45,654 nucleotides of DNA. Origin: Bacillota bacterium. GTDB lineage: Bacteria > Bacillota > UBA4882 > UBA8346. The notes under the pieces were generated by a model, which had not been told where the DNA came from, made no database searches, and saw only the letters and a list, made by a program, of their open reading frames with translations. The DNA lies in the NCBI GenBank assembly GCA_023436305.1, contig JAEZJQ010000040.1, positions 1-45,654 on the forward strand, given 5' to 3'. The position numbers and the translations under genes were made by a program. Of the stretch, positions 1 through 8,037 are shown piece by piece (within the stretch, counting starts at the first letter, position 1; each line of letters starts with the position of its first letter).

Positions 1-1
1 C

Positions 2-166
2 TTGGACCAAATCTTCCCCGAGTATGAAACCTTGTTTTCCGATATGTTTGGACGTTCCTCCAAGGAACTTTTAGCGGAGTTAACTACTCCGGAAGAAATC
101 CTGGCAATTGATACCGATAAACTGGCTAATGAAATCAGGAGAGCCTTATCACATTCAAACCAGTAA
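2..166 (+). pseudogene. IS110-family transposase fragment
   Basis: The last 54 codons of an open frame that enters from the left edge and stops at a TAA. The peptide LDQIFPEYETLFSDMFG followed by a P-E-E-I stretch resembles the region just after the N-terminal DEDD (RuvC-like) domain of IS110-family transposases. In intact members this segment continues into a Lys/Arg-rich stretch and a C-terminal serine-containing domain, giving roughly 400 residues. Here it stops after SHSNQ, so the gene appears truncated and probably inactive. The N-terminal part lies outside the window and could not be examined. The assignment is by motif memory only. Confidence 0.6.
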
Positions 167-205
167 AAAAGTTTGATTAAAAATTCTTGACTTTTTATAG
201 CTGGT

Positions 206-350
206 CTTAACGGCAAAACAATTTGACCCAAAAATCCTTGCTCTATGTTTTCTGATTTTTTAATTTTTGATTTTAAGCTTTAAAAGAGGTTTTAAACACA
301 AAGCCCCCGGGCGATGAACATAAAACTTTTTAAAACTAACTATCTCACTC
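206..350. repeat. Diverged direct repeat, copy A
   Basis: This segment matches 564-727 over most of its length. Both begin CTTAACGGCAAAACAATTTG and end with ACTTTTTAAAACTAACTATC. Copy A has lost the left arm of the terminator hairpin found in copy B, keeping only the CCCCCGGGCGATGAACAT side. It therefore looks like an older duplicate of the 3' flank of the membrane-protein gene at 733-1530, separated from it by the hairpin-rich block at 353-563. Confidence 0.75.
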
Positions 351-352
351 TT

Positions 353-563
353 GTCGCCGACACGGAAGTCGGCGCCGCGGCACGAAAACAGGATGTTTTA
401 AGCCGTCGACCCTAATTACACGCCCCAGAGGCGCTTACACGATGTAAGCGCCATTTTAAATTGCGCAGCACTCCACCGCAAGGCCATGGACGGCTTGGAG
501 CTATCGGGGTTCGAAGGGGCAACGCCCCTCGCGGCTGGATTGTTAAGGAGTGGCCGCACACTC
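353..563. repeat. Hairpin-rich intergenic block, likely dispersed repeat
   Basis: No coding potential was seen. The block holds a series of strong inverted repeats: GCCGAC/GTCGGC near 357-375, GGCGCTTACA/TGTAAGCGCC with a 3-nt loop near 433-455, GGGGC/GCCCC near 517-529, and GTTAAGGAGT/ACTCCTTAAC near 542-569. Its GC content is higher than its AT-rich flanks. It sits between two copies of a direct repeat and next to a transposase remnant, so a mobile or REP/MITE-like origin is likely. It could also be the noncoding end of a decayed insertion sequence. Confidence 0.5.
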
Positions 564-727
564 CTTAACGGCAAAACAATTTGACCCAAAATCCTTGCTC
601 TATTTCTTTTGATTTTTGATTTTTAATTCTAATCTTTAAAAGAAGTTCCAAACCATAAAAAAACCGCCCGGAAGCTTAATTCTCCCGGGCGATGAACATA
701 TAACTTTTTAAAACTAACTATCTCACT
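564..727. repeat. Diverged direct repeat, copy B
   Basis: Partner of 206-350. This copy is the functional-looking one because it contains the intact terminator at 656-692 and abuts the 3' end of the minus-strand gene ending at 733. Confidence 0.75.
656..692 (-). terminator. Intrinsic terminator of the membrane-protein gene
   Basis: Read on the minus strand, CGCCCGG (691-685) and CCGGGCG (671-665) pair around a 13-nt loop and are followed by a run of seven T (663-657). It lies about 40 bases downstream of the stop codon at 733. Confidence 0.8.
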
Positions 728-732
728 TAAAC

Positions 733-1530
733 CTACCGTAAAAAAGTATTATAATGCACGAAAATATTCGCCTCGGCGAGACTCGACGCCAGCAAGAACA
801 GCAACCCGTAAATGAACAGCTCCCTTTGCTCGGCGGTAAAACTCACCGGCCAGATCTTCCGCGTCTTTTTCCAATCCCAACTCGTCCAGGAAGGCGTCTC
901 AAAAGCCGCCAATTGAGTCGTGGATATCAATAACAGCATATACGAAAACCAAGTCCACAGCCCAAACCGGGCGAACAGGATTAAGCTTCCAAGCACCGGG
1001 TCCGATCCCACCGGAAACGACAATGAATTGGTCCCGGCAGCCACTCCCCACATGATGGTATAAAACACAAAGTAAATCATACTAAAACTCCAGCGGCCGA
1101 TCTTGAACAAATTCAACCCGAAGATAAAGATCAGCACAAAGACCAGATGATTCAAAAAGTACTCAAACATTAACAAGATGACATTGATTACATTCCCCAC
1201 CACCGGCTTCCATCCGAAAATATTCCAGGTGGCCTTGAAACTTTGCTCATCCCACGGCCCGAAGGACTTCAACACTTCGGGTTTAAAAAACTTCTGCACC
1301 ACGAACGAATCGGCCATCAGGTTGGGCTTCTTAATGAATAGTATCATAACCGCCCATACGATCAGGAACAATAGCAGCCCGAAGATTAAAAAACCACCGA
1401 GCCGGTAGTAAAGATCCTCGTGGAATAAAAGATTATACAGTTTTCCAAAAAAATTAGTTTTTGTAGGATTAACTGGCTGCTTGGCCTGGGATTTCGAAAC
1501 CGGCTTTGCATTGTTGGTATTTGCCTTCAA
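733..1530 (-). CDS. Polytopic membrane protein, function unknown
   Basis: A 265-residue protein with a polar, Lys/Asn/Gln-rich N-terminus (about residues 1-40) and five to six hydrophobic segments. The clearest are about 44-66, 110-140, 150-170, 185-210 and 240-260. The start is TTG, supported by AAGGAGG about 10 bases upstream. The arrangement recalls SpoIIM/DUF95-type multi-spanning proteins, but I see no diagnostic motif and make no functional claim. It is the last gene before a clear terminator. It lies 130 bases downstream of the flagellar flgF-to-flgJ operon and could be co-transcribed with it, since no terminator is visible between 1531 and 1662. Confidence 0.75.
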   Translation of the reverse strand: MKANTNNAKPVSKSQAKQPVNPTKTNFFGKLYNLLFHEDLYYRLGGFLIFGLLLFLIVWAVMILFIKKPNLMADSFVVQKFFKPEVLKSFGPWDEQSFKATWNIFGWKPVVGNVINVILLMFEYFLNHLVFVLIFIFGLNLFKIGRWSFSMIYFVFYTIMWGVAAGTNSLSFPVGSDPVLGSLILFARFGLWTWFSYMLLLISTTQLAAFETPSWTSWDWKKTRKIWPVSFTAEQRELFIYGLLFLLASSLAEANIFVHYNTFLR

Positions 1531-1662
1531 TTTATTCGATCCTCCTTGTTTCTTAGTTAAATAATTATGAATTCTATATATTCGCCAGCCTTCCCTTTTT
1601 CCCTGCCGGTCCCAATAAAAAGACGAATAATCCTTTATATAGAATCCGTAGCAAAAGTTCCC

Positions 1663-1944
1663 CTATTTCGTCTTCTCCATGTGTTGAAACAACATATCCC
1701 CCACGCCGATTCCTTGTTTGGCCACGGATTCGGCGATGGCTTCCTGAAACATGCCCTGGTAAAAGGAACCGCCAAACCCCGAACCGAACATTTTGGTATT
1801 ACTCATCATCGATTCCAGCATTTTTTTAATAATCATGCTCTCAAATTCGCTACAAACCTGTTTCGTCTTCTGTTGCTCGGGAGTTAACTCCTGCTTGGCT
1901 GGAAGCTTCACTTGATATTGAAATCCGCTCGGTTGAATCATCAT
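1663..1944 (-). CDS. flgJ: FlgJ-like rod-binding protein (single domain)
   Basis: About 93 residues carrying only the rod-binding domain of FlgJ. The CSEFESMIIKKMLESM helix and the GGSFYQGMFQEAIAESVA segment are the conserved parts. The C-terminal muramidase half of enterobacterial FlgJ is absent, as is usual outside Proteobacteria. The domain is thought to cap the assembling rod. An earlier in-frame start exists at 1977, overlapping the flgI stop. However, AAAGGAG lies just before three consecutive ATG codons (1947, 1944, 1941), so the second or third is the likely start. It is the last gene of the flgF-flgG-flgA-flgH-flgI-flgJ run. Confidence 0.85.
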   Translation of the reverse strand: MMIQPSGFQYQVKLPAKQELTPEQQKTKQVCSEFESMIIKKMLESMMSNTKMFGSGFGGSFYQGMFQEAIAESVAKQGIGVGDMLFQHMEKTK

Positions 1945-1973
1945 CATCCACTCCTTTGAAAATCGGTTATTCC

Positions 1974-3092
1974 TCACATGATTTCCAGATCGCCGTATAA
2001 CGCCCCGGCTTGCTTAATGGCCACAATGATGGCGATAATATCCCGGGGATTCGTTCCCACTGAATTAAGCGCCTTAACCACCGTTCCAATATCGGTTCCT
2101 TCCGGCAATTCTATCAAGCCGCCACCCTCTTCATTAACCTGAAGCTGGTTCTGATCCGCCACCATCATATCCCCGTATGGCCCCAGTTGGGATATTTGTT
2201 GGGTTGAATTCACTTTCACGGTAACATCGCCATGGGTCACCGCCACTTTGGTGATTTTAACCTGCTCCCCGATGACAATCGTGCCGGTCCTTTCATTAAT
2301 CACCACTTTGGCGATACCGTCCGGCGATACCGGAAGAGTTTCAATCTCCGCGATAAAACCGATGGGATCTACCAGCTTTTCCCGGGGTATAAGCACCTCC
2401 ACCATTCCCATGTCCACGGCCCTGGCCACGCCTCTGGCCACATTCATGTTAATCGAATCGGCCAGCCGGCTCGCCGTGGTAAAATCGGGACTATTCAACG
2501 CCCAACGCAACTTGCCGTTATGATCAAGTTGTACGGGCACTTCTCTTTCAACCAGGGCGCCCATGGGAACAATTCCGGTGGTGGTTATATTCTTCTGTTG
2601 GCTGCTCCTTTTACCCCCCACATTATATCCTCCCACGTATACCGTACCCTGGGCCACCGCATATACTTTGCCGTCAGCTCCGGACAATGGCGACTGCAGC
2701 AAAATACCTCCCTGTAAGCTTTTGGCATCCCCCAGCGAAGCCACCTGGACATCCAGCTTATCTCCATTGTGTAAATACGGTGGTAAATTAGCGGTTACTA
2801 TCACTGCGGCTACATTCTTGGTTCGCAAATCATTCATTTGAAGAGTGTAGCCCATTTTATACAATACATTGGCCACCATTTGCACATTGGTTTTGGAATT
2901 ATCCCCGGTGCCATTCAAGCCCACCACCAACCCCATGCCGGTGAGCTGATTGTTCCGAACCCCCTGGAGCCTGGCAATATCCTTAATCCGGGTTATGGTT
3001 CCCGCCCCGTTGATGACGGGCGCCATTCCCACGCAATGAATTATCGATATGATTCCAATAATTGCGATGATTTTCTTGACCATCCCTCGCAC
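1974..3092 (-). CDS. flgI: Flagellar P-ring protein FlgI
   Basis: A 372-residue protein with an N-terminal hydrophobic signal (VKKIIAIIGIISIIHCVGMA). It then shows the signature of FlgI: IKDIARLQGVRNNQLTGMGL, VVGLNGTGD, and a C-terminal VVKALNSVGTNPRDIIAII. FlgI polymerises into the P ring around the rod in the periplasm at the peptidoglycan layer. P and L rings are found in diderm bacteria, so this gene is evidence for an outer membrane. The start is either GTG at 3092 or ATG at 3083, and the upstream GGTGG/GGGGTG purine stretches do not decide between them. The stop overlaps the region of flgJ, and flgH lies 100 bases upstream. Confidence 0.95.
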   Translation of the reverse strand: MRGMVKKIIAIIGIISIIHCVGMAPVINGAGTITRIKDIARLQGVRNNQLTGMGLVVGLNGTGDNSKTNVQMVANVLYKMGYTLQMNDLRTKNVAAVIVTANLPPYLHNGDKLDVQVASLGDAKSLQGGILLQSPLSGADGKVYAVAQGTVYVGGYNVGGKRSSQQKNITTTGIVPMGALVEREVPVQLDHNGKLRWALNSPDFTTASRLADSINMNVARGVARAVDMGMVEVLIPREKLVDPIGFIAEIETLPVSPDGIAKVVINERTGTIVIGEQVKITKVAVTHGDVTVKVNSTQQISQLGPYGDMMVADQNQLQVNEEGGGLIELPEGTDIGTVVKALNSVGTNPRDIIAIIVAIKQAGALYGDLEIM

Positions 3093-3192
3093 CCCACTTC
3101 CACCATGATTCCACGATAGTAAAGTTTGGTTGAACCCTGTGTATCCGGTTAATCCTTTATGTAAAACCTTGTTTTAGACGGATTCAAATCCC

Positions 3193-3780
3193 TTAAAAAA
3201 TCCAGTGGAAAATCTTCCACAGTAAACCCGGCTGTTGGCTGTCGCTTACCGTGCCTTTTCCCTGAAATTCAATGACCGCATTGGCAATCCGGGTTGAATA
3301 CACTGTATTGTCGGTTAAAATATCCTCGGAACGCACATTCCCGGTAATCACAATGATCTGATCTTCCTTATTGACCCGGATCACTTGCCGGCCCTCTAAC
3401 ACCAAAATGCCACCCGGCTGAACATCCTTGACCTGAACCGAAATGGTGGCCTTCAGGGCCCCGCCCCGGGTCGTCGTTCCCTTACCGCTATAATTGGAGT
3501 TCCAACCGGCGTTTAGGGAGGGAATCGACTGGAGTAGTCCGGTATTCGGCCCCACGCCGATTTCAACATCCTTGCCATCCTTGGTTTCAGCCTGTTGGGA
3601 AGCGCTTGCTTGTTCCACAATCAAAATGGTGATTAAATCCCCGATTTCAAAATTTCGTTGTTTAGCGCTATATAACGAGCTGCTTCGGTCAGACCACAAC
3701 GAATCTCCCAATACGATTGAATTGGCCATAAATATCATAAACACCAGCCCGCTGATGATTGCCACCGCTATCTTTTTCAT
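3193..3780 (-). CDS. flgH: Flagellar L-ring protein FlgH
   Basis: A 195-residue FlgH. The recognisable blocks are SLWSDRSSSLYSAKQRNFEIGD, GDLITILIVEQASASQQAET and the C-terminal segment with GNVRSEDIL and NTVYSTRIANAVIEFQGKG. It forms the L ring in the outer membrane. Known FlgH proteins of enterobacteria are lipoproteins, but this sequence has a signal peptide (residues 1-25) with no lipobox and no cysteine anywhere, so it cannot be lipid-anchored in the usual way. It overlaps flgA by four bases (ATGA), indicating translational coupling. Confidence 0.93.
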   Translation of the reverse strand: MKKIAVAIISGLVFMIFMANSIVLGDSLWSDRSSSLYSAKQRNFEIGDLITILIVEQASASQQAETKDGKDVEIGVGPNTGLLQSIPSLNAGWNSNYSGKGTTTRGGALKATISVQVKDVQPGGILVLEGRQVIRVNKEDQIIVITGNVRSEDILTDNTVYSTRIANAVIEFQGKGTVSDSQQPGLLWKIFHWIF

Positions 3781-4778
3781 CGAAAAGCCACCTCCACCGT
3801 GTCAGCCCCAATGACCCTGCCCCAAAAAGTCTTTTTACTGGAAGGGTTTATCACTTTGATTTCATCCCCCAGCCAGCCATCGTTTTGGGCGATACCCTTC
3901 ATCCGTATTTCCAGTCCGGCGCCTTTCACAATAACCTCTACCGAATAGCCTTTACGCGCCAATGGAACCGGCTGGATAAAATCATGGCGCAGCGCTTCAC
4001 CGCGCTTGATTGATTTGATTGTTCTGATTTTGGCCGGAAATTCACCCACCACTTCCCTGCCATTCACCAATTCCATCTCGGCAAACTCAAAATCGTTACT
4101 TCTCAGGTCCCGATGGTAGGGAATATCCCGGATGGCCCGATACAGCAAGGCGGTTTCCCGAACCTTCCCCCGGATATTAAAATGCCGTTGTTTTTGAGTT
4201 CCCCGCCCATTGTCGGCGCCGTTTTCATTCACCGTTAATATGACTTTGAACAACACCGGTCCAACTTCCGGCCAATCTCCCACCACGGAAGGCTCCAGCC
4301 GCCACGTATCATTCTTGCCAACCCAGATCTCCCCGGGCAGGTTACCCAATTCCAACCATTTTTTAACGATTCCCGGTTTCTTCGGAGGCAACAGGGCAGT
4401 GAGCGCGGTTTCGAATTCAGCGGCTCCGATGCAGACCCCCGCCACTCGAACCTCCACTTGCTCACCCATTTTTAATGCCCAATCCCGGCGAAACGGCTGC
4501 TGCTGTAAGATTAAGGTCAGATAATTCCGGGTAAAGTACCGTGTTTGTCCGGGAGGCGGCGCGGTCCCCAAATCTATTTTCTGTAAAATCGCCGACTCTT
4601 CTGTCGTGGCGCCATGAATGCTTGCCAAATCTCCGAAAGTCAGCCCCGGACCAGCTACAATTACCCTGGCCGGAATTTCAATCACCATCGCCGGCTGGTT
4701 GCCGCTCACCGGCGCCACCCCTGTCAAAATCGCAAGCAGCAACAGTAAAAAGAATCCGCCAATCCACCGGTCATTCAT
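3777..4778 (-). CDS. flgA: FlgA, P-ring assembly chaperone
   Basis: A 333-residue exported protein. A signal segment (about residues 7-25, FFLLLLLAILTGVAPVSG) precedes an N-terminal domain. The C-terminal SAF/ChapFlgA domain contains DIPYHRDLRSNDFEFAEM, SIKRGEALRHDFIQPVPLARKG and VIVKGAGLEIRMKGIAQNDG. FlgA assists assembly of FlgI subunits into the P ring in the periplasm. It starts ten bases after flgG ends and overlaps flgH by four bases, so it sits firmly in the ring operon. The length is somewhat above the 220-residue enterobacterial form, with the extra residues in the N-terminal half. Confidence 0.88.
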   Translation of the reverse strand: MNDRWIGGFFLLLLLAILTGVAPVSGNQPAMVIEIPARVIVAGPGLTFGDLASIHGATTEESAILQKIDLGTAPPPGQTRYFTRNYLTLILQQQPFRRDWALKMGEQVEVRVAGVCIGAAEFETALTALLPPKKPGIVKKWLELGNLPGEIWVGKNDTWRLEPSVVGDWPEVGPVLFKVILTVNENGADNGRGTQKQRHFNIRGKVRETALLYRAIRDIPYHRDLRSNDFEFAEMELVNGREVVGEFPAKIRTIKSIKRGEALRHDFIQPVPLARKGYSVEVIVKGAGLEIRMKGIAQNDGWLGDEIKVINPSSKKTFWGRVIGADTVEVAFR

Positions 4779-4788
4779 ATCCTTATCC

Positions 4789-5580
4789 TTAACGTCTCAA
4801 GTTATTGGCGGTTTGCAGCATTTCATCGGAAGCTTGAACTGCTTTGGAATTCACATCATAAGCCCGCTGGGCCACAATCATATTCACCATCTCTTCCACG
4901 ATTTGGACATTGGACATCTCCAACGCCCCCTGAATGACGGTACCCAGGCCTTCCGTCCCCGGCTCCGCCGTAACCGGCTCACCGGAAGCGCTGGACTCTA
5001 AAAATAAGTTTCTCCCGATGGGCAGTAAACCGGCTGGATTGATAAATCGCACCAGTTCCAATTTTCCGATCTCCTGCGGAGTCTTCTCTCCCGACAAAAT
5101 AACGGTGACGGTCCCGTCCTGGGAAACGGAGAAATCACTGCTGCCGTCCGGCACGGTAATTTCCGGCGACAAATAATTACCTTCATTATCCAACAAACGG
5201 CCTTCGCCGTCAATCTTAAAATTTCCACTCCGGGTATACGCCGTCCGGCCATCCACCATGGAGACCTGAAAGAACCCGTCGCCTTCAATCATCAGATCCA
5301 GCGCATTTCCCGTCTGTTGCGCGCTTCCTTGCCCAAACAACCGGTTGGTGGCCGCCAGCCTGGCTCCTAAACCAACCTGCAAACCGGTGGGAAGCTGCCC
5401 CGGAGTCCCCAAAGCGGAATTGCCGGCCGGACGTAACGTTTGATAAAGCAAATCCTCAAACTCCGCTCTTACCTTTTTATAGCCGGAGGTATTCACATTG
5501 GCCAAGTTATTGGATATGGTGTCAATATTGGTTTGCTGTGCAATCATACCGGTTCCGGCGGTCCATAAAGCTCTAATCAT
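4789..5580 (-). CDS. flgG: Distal rod protein FlgG
   Basis: A 263-residue member of the rod/hook family. The N-terminal motif is MIRALWTAGTGMIAQQTN with ISNNLANVNTSGYKK. The C-terminal block is GALEMSNVQIVEEMVNMI with AQRAYDVNSKAVQASDEM. These two terminal helical regions form the coiled core of the distal rod. The internal LMIEGDGFFQV and RSGNFKIDGEG motifs are typical of FlgG. GATAGGAGG stands eight bases before the ATG. An intrinsic terminator lies only about 26 bases upstream of this start, so flgG expression may be attenuated relative to flgF or may use its own leader. Confidence 0.95.
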   Translation of the reverse strand: MIRALWTAGTGMIAQQTNIDTISNNLANVNTSGYKKVRAEFEDLLYQTLRPAGNSALGTPGQLPTGLQVGLGARLAATNRLFGQGSAQQTGNALDLMIEGDGFFQVSMVDGRTAYTRSGNFKIDGEGRLLDNEGNYLSPEITVPDGSSDFSVSQDGTVTVILSGEKTPQEIGKLELVRFINPAGLLPIGRNLFLESSASGEPVTAEPGTEGLGTVIQGALEMSNVQIVEEMVNMIVAQRAYDVNSKAVQASDEMLQTANNLRR

Positions 5581-5605
5581 CGGAAAAACCTCCTATCAAA
5601 ATAAA

Positions 5606-5640
5606 AACTGCCCAAAATTGAATTTAGGGCAGTTGAAGTA
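5606..5640 (-). terminator. Intrinsic terminator in the flgF-flgG gap
   Basis: On the minus strand, AACTGCCC pairs with GGGCAGTT around a loop of about 15 nt and is followed by TTTTATTTTGATAGGAGG, so the U-tract runs almost into the flgG ribosome-binding site. It may end flgF transcripts or act as an attenuator for flgG. Confidence 0.65.
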
Positions 5641-5848
5641 TTACAAATCAGCCAAAGCGTTAGTTATACGAATACGTATATTAACACTCACGCATGATCA
5701 TTTTTTGACAGTGGAAAGATCTCATTCATTCGACCTTTCCGTAAACCCCCGCAAGCGGTCCGGTTTATACCTCAACTGCCTGATATTTAGTTCGTTATAG
5801 CCCCATTCGGCGAATCAATCCGGCCGTTTTATTGATTGGGCCCCAAAT
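5641..5848 (-). other. flgF-flgG intergenic leader with stem-loops
   Basis: No gene is seen. Read on the minus strand, several local stems are visible before the terminator: a nested TAAAC...CCGCTTGCGG...GTTTA stem (about 5740-5770), GGAAAG/CTTTCC (about 5714-5741) and ATACG/CGTAT (about 5670-5683). I could not match this to a known riboswitch, including c-di-GMP-I, for which the conserved GACGCAAAGCC core is absent. Confidence 0.35.
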
Positions 5849-6571
5849 TCATTTCGCCAAGTCGTTGACAGCTTTCCCCAGCGTCTCATCATGAGCCAGC
5901 AACGCCCGTTGATTGGTATCATAATTCCGGGTGGCTGTAATCATCTGAACCATTTCATATACCGTATTAATATTGGAATGCTCCAAAGCCCCCTGAGTGA
6001 TCCGGTAATTCTCCGCCGGTTGAGGACTTTCCATGGTATAAAAATAATTGCCTTCCTTGGCCATGCCGTTGGTGTTAAAAAGCAGCAAACGGTTAACCAC
6101 TCCAGCCGCCTGGGTAATTTCACCCGTTTCCGTGATCGTAAAATCCCCTTCCGCCAGTTGAATCGGCCCGTTTTCCCCAAGTACCCGGTACCCCTCCTGG
6201 GTCACCAGATAACGTTCCTTATCGATGACAAAATTGCCGGCCCGCTGATATCGTAATCCATTGGGTGTTTCGACAGCGAACATCCCATCGCCTTCCAAGG
6301 CCAAATCCGCTGGATTTCCAGTAACCTGCACCGGCCCGTTGGTAAAATTCACATATTGAGTCACCGCTTCTACTCCCAAGCCTAACCGGCCTACCGGACT
6401 CACGCCCCGTTTATTGTAAACATTCAAAAAAAGCTCGGCGAATGGTATGGTGGTCACATTGTCCTTCTTAAACCCCACCGTATTCACATTGGCCAGATTA
6501 TTGGCAATCACATTCTGCCGGTCCATTTCGGCAACCATCCCGGTACACGATGTATAAATCCCTCGTAGCAC
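5849..6571 (-). CDS. flgF: Rod protein FlgF (flagellar basal-body rod/hook family)
   Basis: A 240-residue paralogue of FlgG and the first gene of the ring/rod operon. The N-terminus MLRGIYTSCTGMVAEMD with IANNLANVNTVGFKK and the C-terminus GALEHSNINTVYEMVQMI with NYDTNQRALLAHDETLG are the conserved rod-core motifs. The internal ALEGDGMFAV segment matches FlgF/FlgG. It forms the proximal rod just before FlgG. The start is GTG preceded by AAAGGGGGTG. A sigma-28-like promoter at 6603-6630 places transcription start about 25 bases upstream. Confidence 0.9.
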   Translation of the reverse strand: MLRGIYTSCTGMVAEMDRQNVIANNLANVNTVGFKKDNVTTIPFAELFLNVYNKRGVSPVGRLGLGVEAVTQYVNFTNGPVQVTGNPADLALEGDGMFAVETPNGLRYQRAGNFVIDKERYLVTQEGYRVLGENGPIQLAEGDFTITETGEITQAAGVVNRLLLFNTNGMAKEGNYFYTMESPQPAENYRITQGALEHSNINTVYEMVQMITATRNYDTNQRALLAHDETLGKAVNDLAK

Positions 6572-6602
6572 GTTTTCACCCCCTTTATGGCACTTTATTA
6601 TT

Positions 6603-6630
6603 ATATCGGAAGATCATGCCAAAACATTTA
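6603..6630 (-). promoter_or_regulatory. Sigma-28/sigma-D-like promoter of flgF operon
   Basis: On the minus strand TAAA (6630-6627), 16 bases, then TCCGATAT (6610-6603). The Bacillus sigma-D consensus is TAAA-N15-GCCGATAT. The same TAAA-N16-TCCGATA arrangement precedes flgB, and a close variant precedes cheD. Confidence 0.65.
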
Positions 6631-6687
6631 ATAGAAAAATTGATCAAAAGTCCGAACAGTAAATCTGTCCCTCCGGGTGTGTGAAAT

Positions 6688-6720
6688 AAAAAAATCCCGG
6701 TAATCCGCGGGATTTTTTAT
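6688..6720 (-). terminator. Intrinsic terminator of glmR
   Basis: AAAATCCCG (6691-6699) pairs with CGGGATTTT (6708-6716). It is followed on the minus strand by a T-run and is symmetric enough to work in both directions. It separates glmR from the flgF promoter. Confidence 0.85.
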
Positions 6721-6735
6721 TGTAAAACCATCCAT

Positions 6736-7851
6736 CTATTTCATAAATTTAAATATATTCACCAGCATAATCCCCGGCAAACTCCGGATAAACCGGTAGA
6801 ACTGCCGGGTCACGGTCTTTCCCAAATCCCCGCCGATGGTTTGCGTTTTCGACAAACGGTAGATCATCTTGGCCAGCTTAAAGGCGTCATGGCGAATCAC
6901 CTTGGACTTGGCAATGATTTTCGCGCCAATGGGGGTCACTCCGTAACTTTTAATTTTATCAAAATCCGGGATGACCGGCTGCGCCCCTTCCTCATTGTAC
7001 CGCTCCAAAATTTCCGGCGGCACCGGTTCCGTATTAACGATGGCAATATCCATCAGGCCTTCGCCGCTGTGATCGATAATCGCTTTAATATGATCGCTGG
7101 CCCGGTAGCAATCGGTCTCTCCCGGTTGGGTCATGGCATTACAGATATAAATTTTGAGAGCCTTTGAGCTCCTGATGGCCTCCGCAATCTCTTTCACCAG
7201 CAAATTCGGAATAATACTGGTATACAAACTGCCCGGCCCGATAATAATCGCATCGGCTTCCTTGATGGCATTCAACGCCTCCGGAACCGGCCGGCTCCCC
7301 TCCGGCTCAATATATAATCGCCGGATGGGCGTTTCGGAACGAGAAATCAGGGTTTCCCCATAAACCATACTGCCATCGGATAGCTCCGCCTTCAATACCA
7401 CATTTTCCAAAGTCGCCGGTAATACCTGTCCTCTTACCGCCAGAACTTTACTGGATTCCTTGATGGCCGCCTCAAAATCACCGGTGATATCGGTCATGGC
7501 GGTTAAGAAAAGATTGCCAAAGTTATGACCGGCCAATGGCGAATCACCACTGAACCGGTACTGCATCAACCGTTCCATCAGCGGTTCCAGATTAGCCAAA
7601 GCCACCAGGCAGTTTCGAATATCCCCCGGCGGTAAAATACCAAACTCACGGCGCAACCGCCCCGAACTTCCCCCATCATCCCCCACCGCCACGATGGCCG
7701 TTAGATGGGAAGTCAATACTTTCAAACCCCGTAAAATCGTTCCCAATCCGGTTCCGCCGCCAATAACTACAATTTTAAGACTATTTTTGAAGAGCCTCCG
7801 ATTATAGCGACTATTTTTGGCCAACACCGAATCCGTCACCTTCATTTCCAC
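6736..7851 (-). CDS. yvcK: GlmR (YvcK) UDP-GlcNAc-binding regulator, CofD-like fold
   Basis: A 371-residue YvcK/GlmR protein. The nucleotide-sugar-binding start of the fold is VVIGGGTGLGTILRGLK (about residues 28-44), followed by AVGDDGGSSGRLRREFG, PPGDIRNCLVAL, GHNFGNLFLTAM, IIGPGSLYTSIIPNLLV and CNAMTQPGETDCY. In Bacillus the protein binds UDP-GlcNAc and directs carbon to cell-wall precursors on gluconeogenic carbon sources. The start is GTG with no strong SD. An in-frame ATG follows two codons later. Its rapZ neighbour is the usual Firmicutes arrangement, but whiA, normally next, is not here. Flagellar genes follow instead. Confidence 0.93.
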   Translation of the reverse strand: MEMKVTDSVLAKNSRYNRRLFKNSLKIVVIGGGTGLGTILRGLKVLTSHLTAIVAVGDDGGSSGRLRREFGILPPGDIRNCLVALANLEPLMERLMQYRFSGDSPLAGHNFGNLFLTAMTDITGDFEAAIKESSKVLAVRGQVLPATLENVVLKAELSDGSMVYGETLISRSETPIRRLYIEPEGSRPVPEALNAIKEADAIIIGPGSLYTSIIPNLLVKEIAEAIRSSKALKIYICNAMTQPGETDCYRASDHIKAIIDHSGEGLMDIAIVNTEPVPPEILERYNEEGAQPVIPDFDKIKSYGVTPIGAKIIAKSKVIRHDAFKLAKMIYRLSKTQTIGGDLGKTVTRQFYRFIRSLPGIMLVNIFKFMK

Positions 7852-8037
7852 ACTTATTTAGTTGCGGGTTCCAAGTTGTGAGTTAAGGGAAGCAGAATAA
7901 AATTTATCCCATTCCTTATATTTTCCGGCCGTCTCATATATCTCAAACCACTCCAGGCAAGCGAAAGCGCAACAATACGGCAGGATTCGACCGGACTTGA
8001 TTTTTTGACTCGGAACTCGCACCTGATTCACTCGTAA

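Noticed and set aside
5641..5848. c-di-GMP riboswitch before flgG
   Set aside because: The conserved core sequences of the c-di-GMP-I and -II classes are not present.
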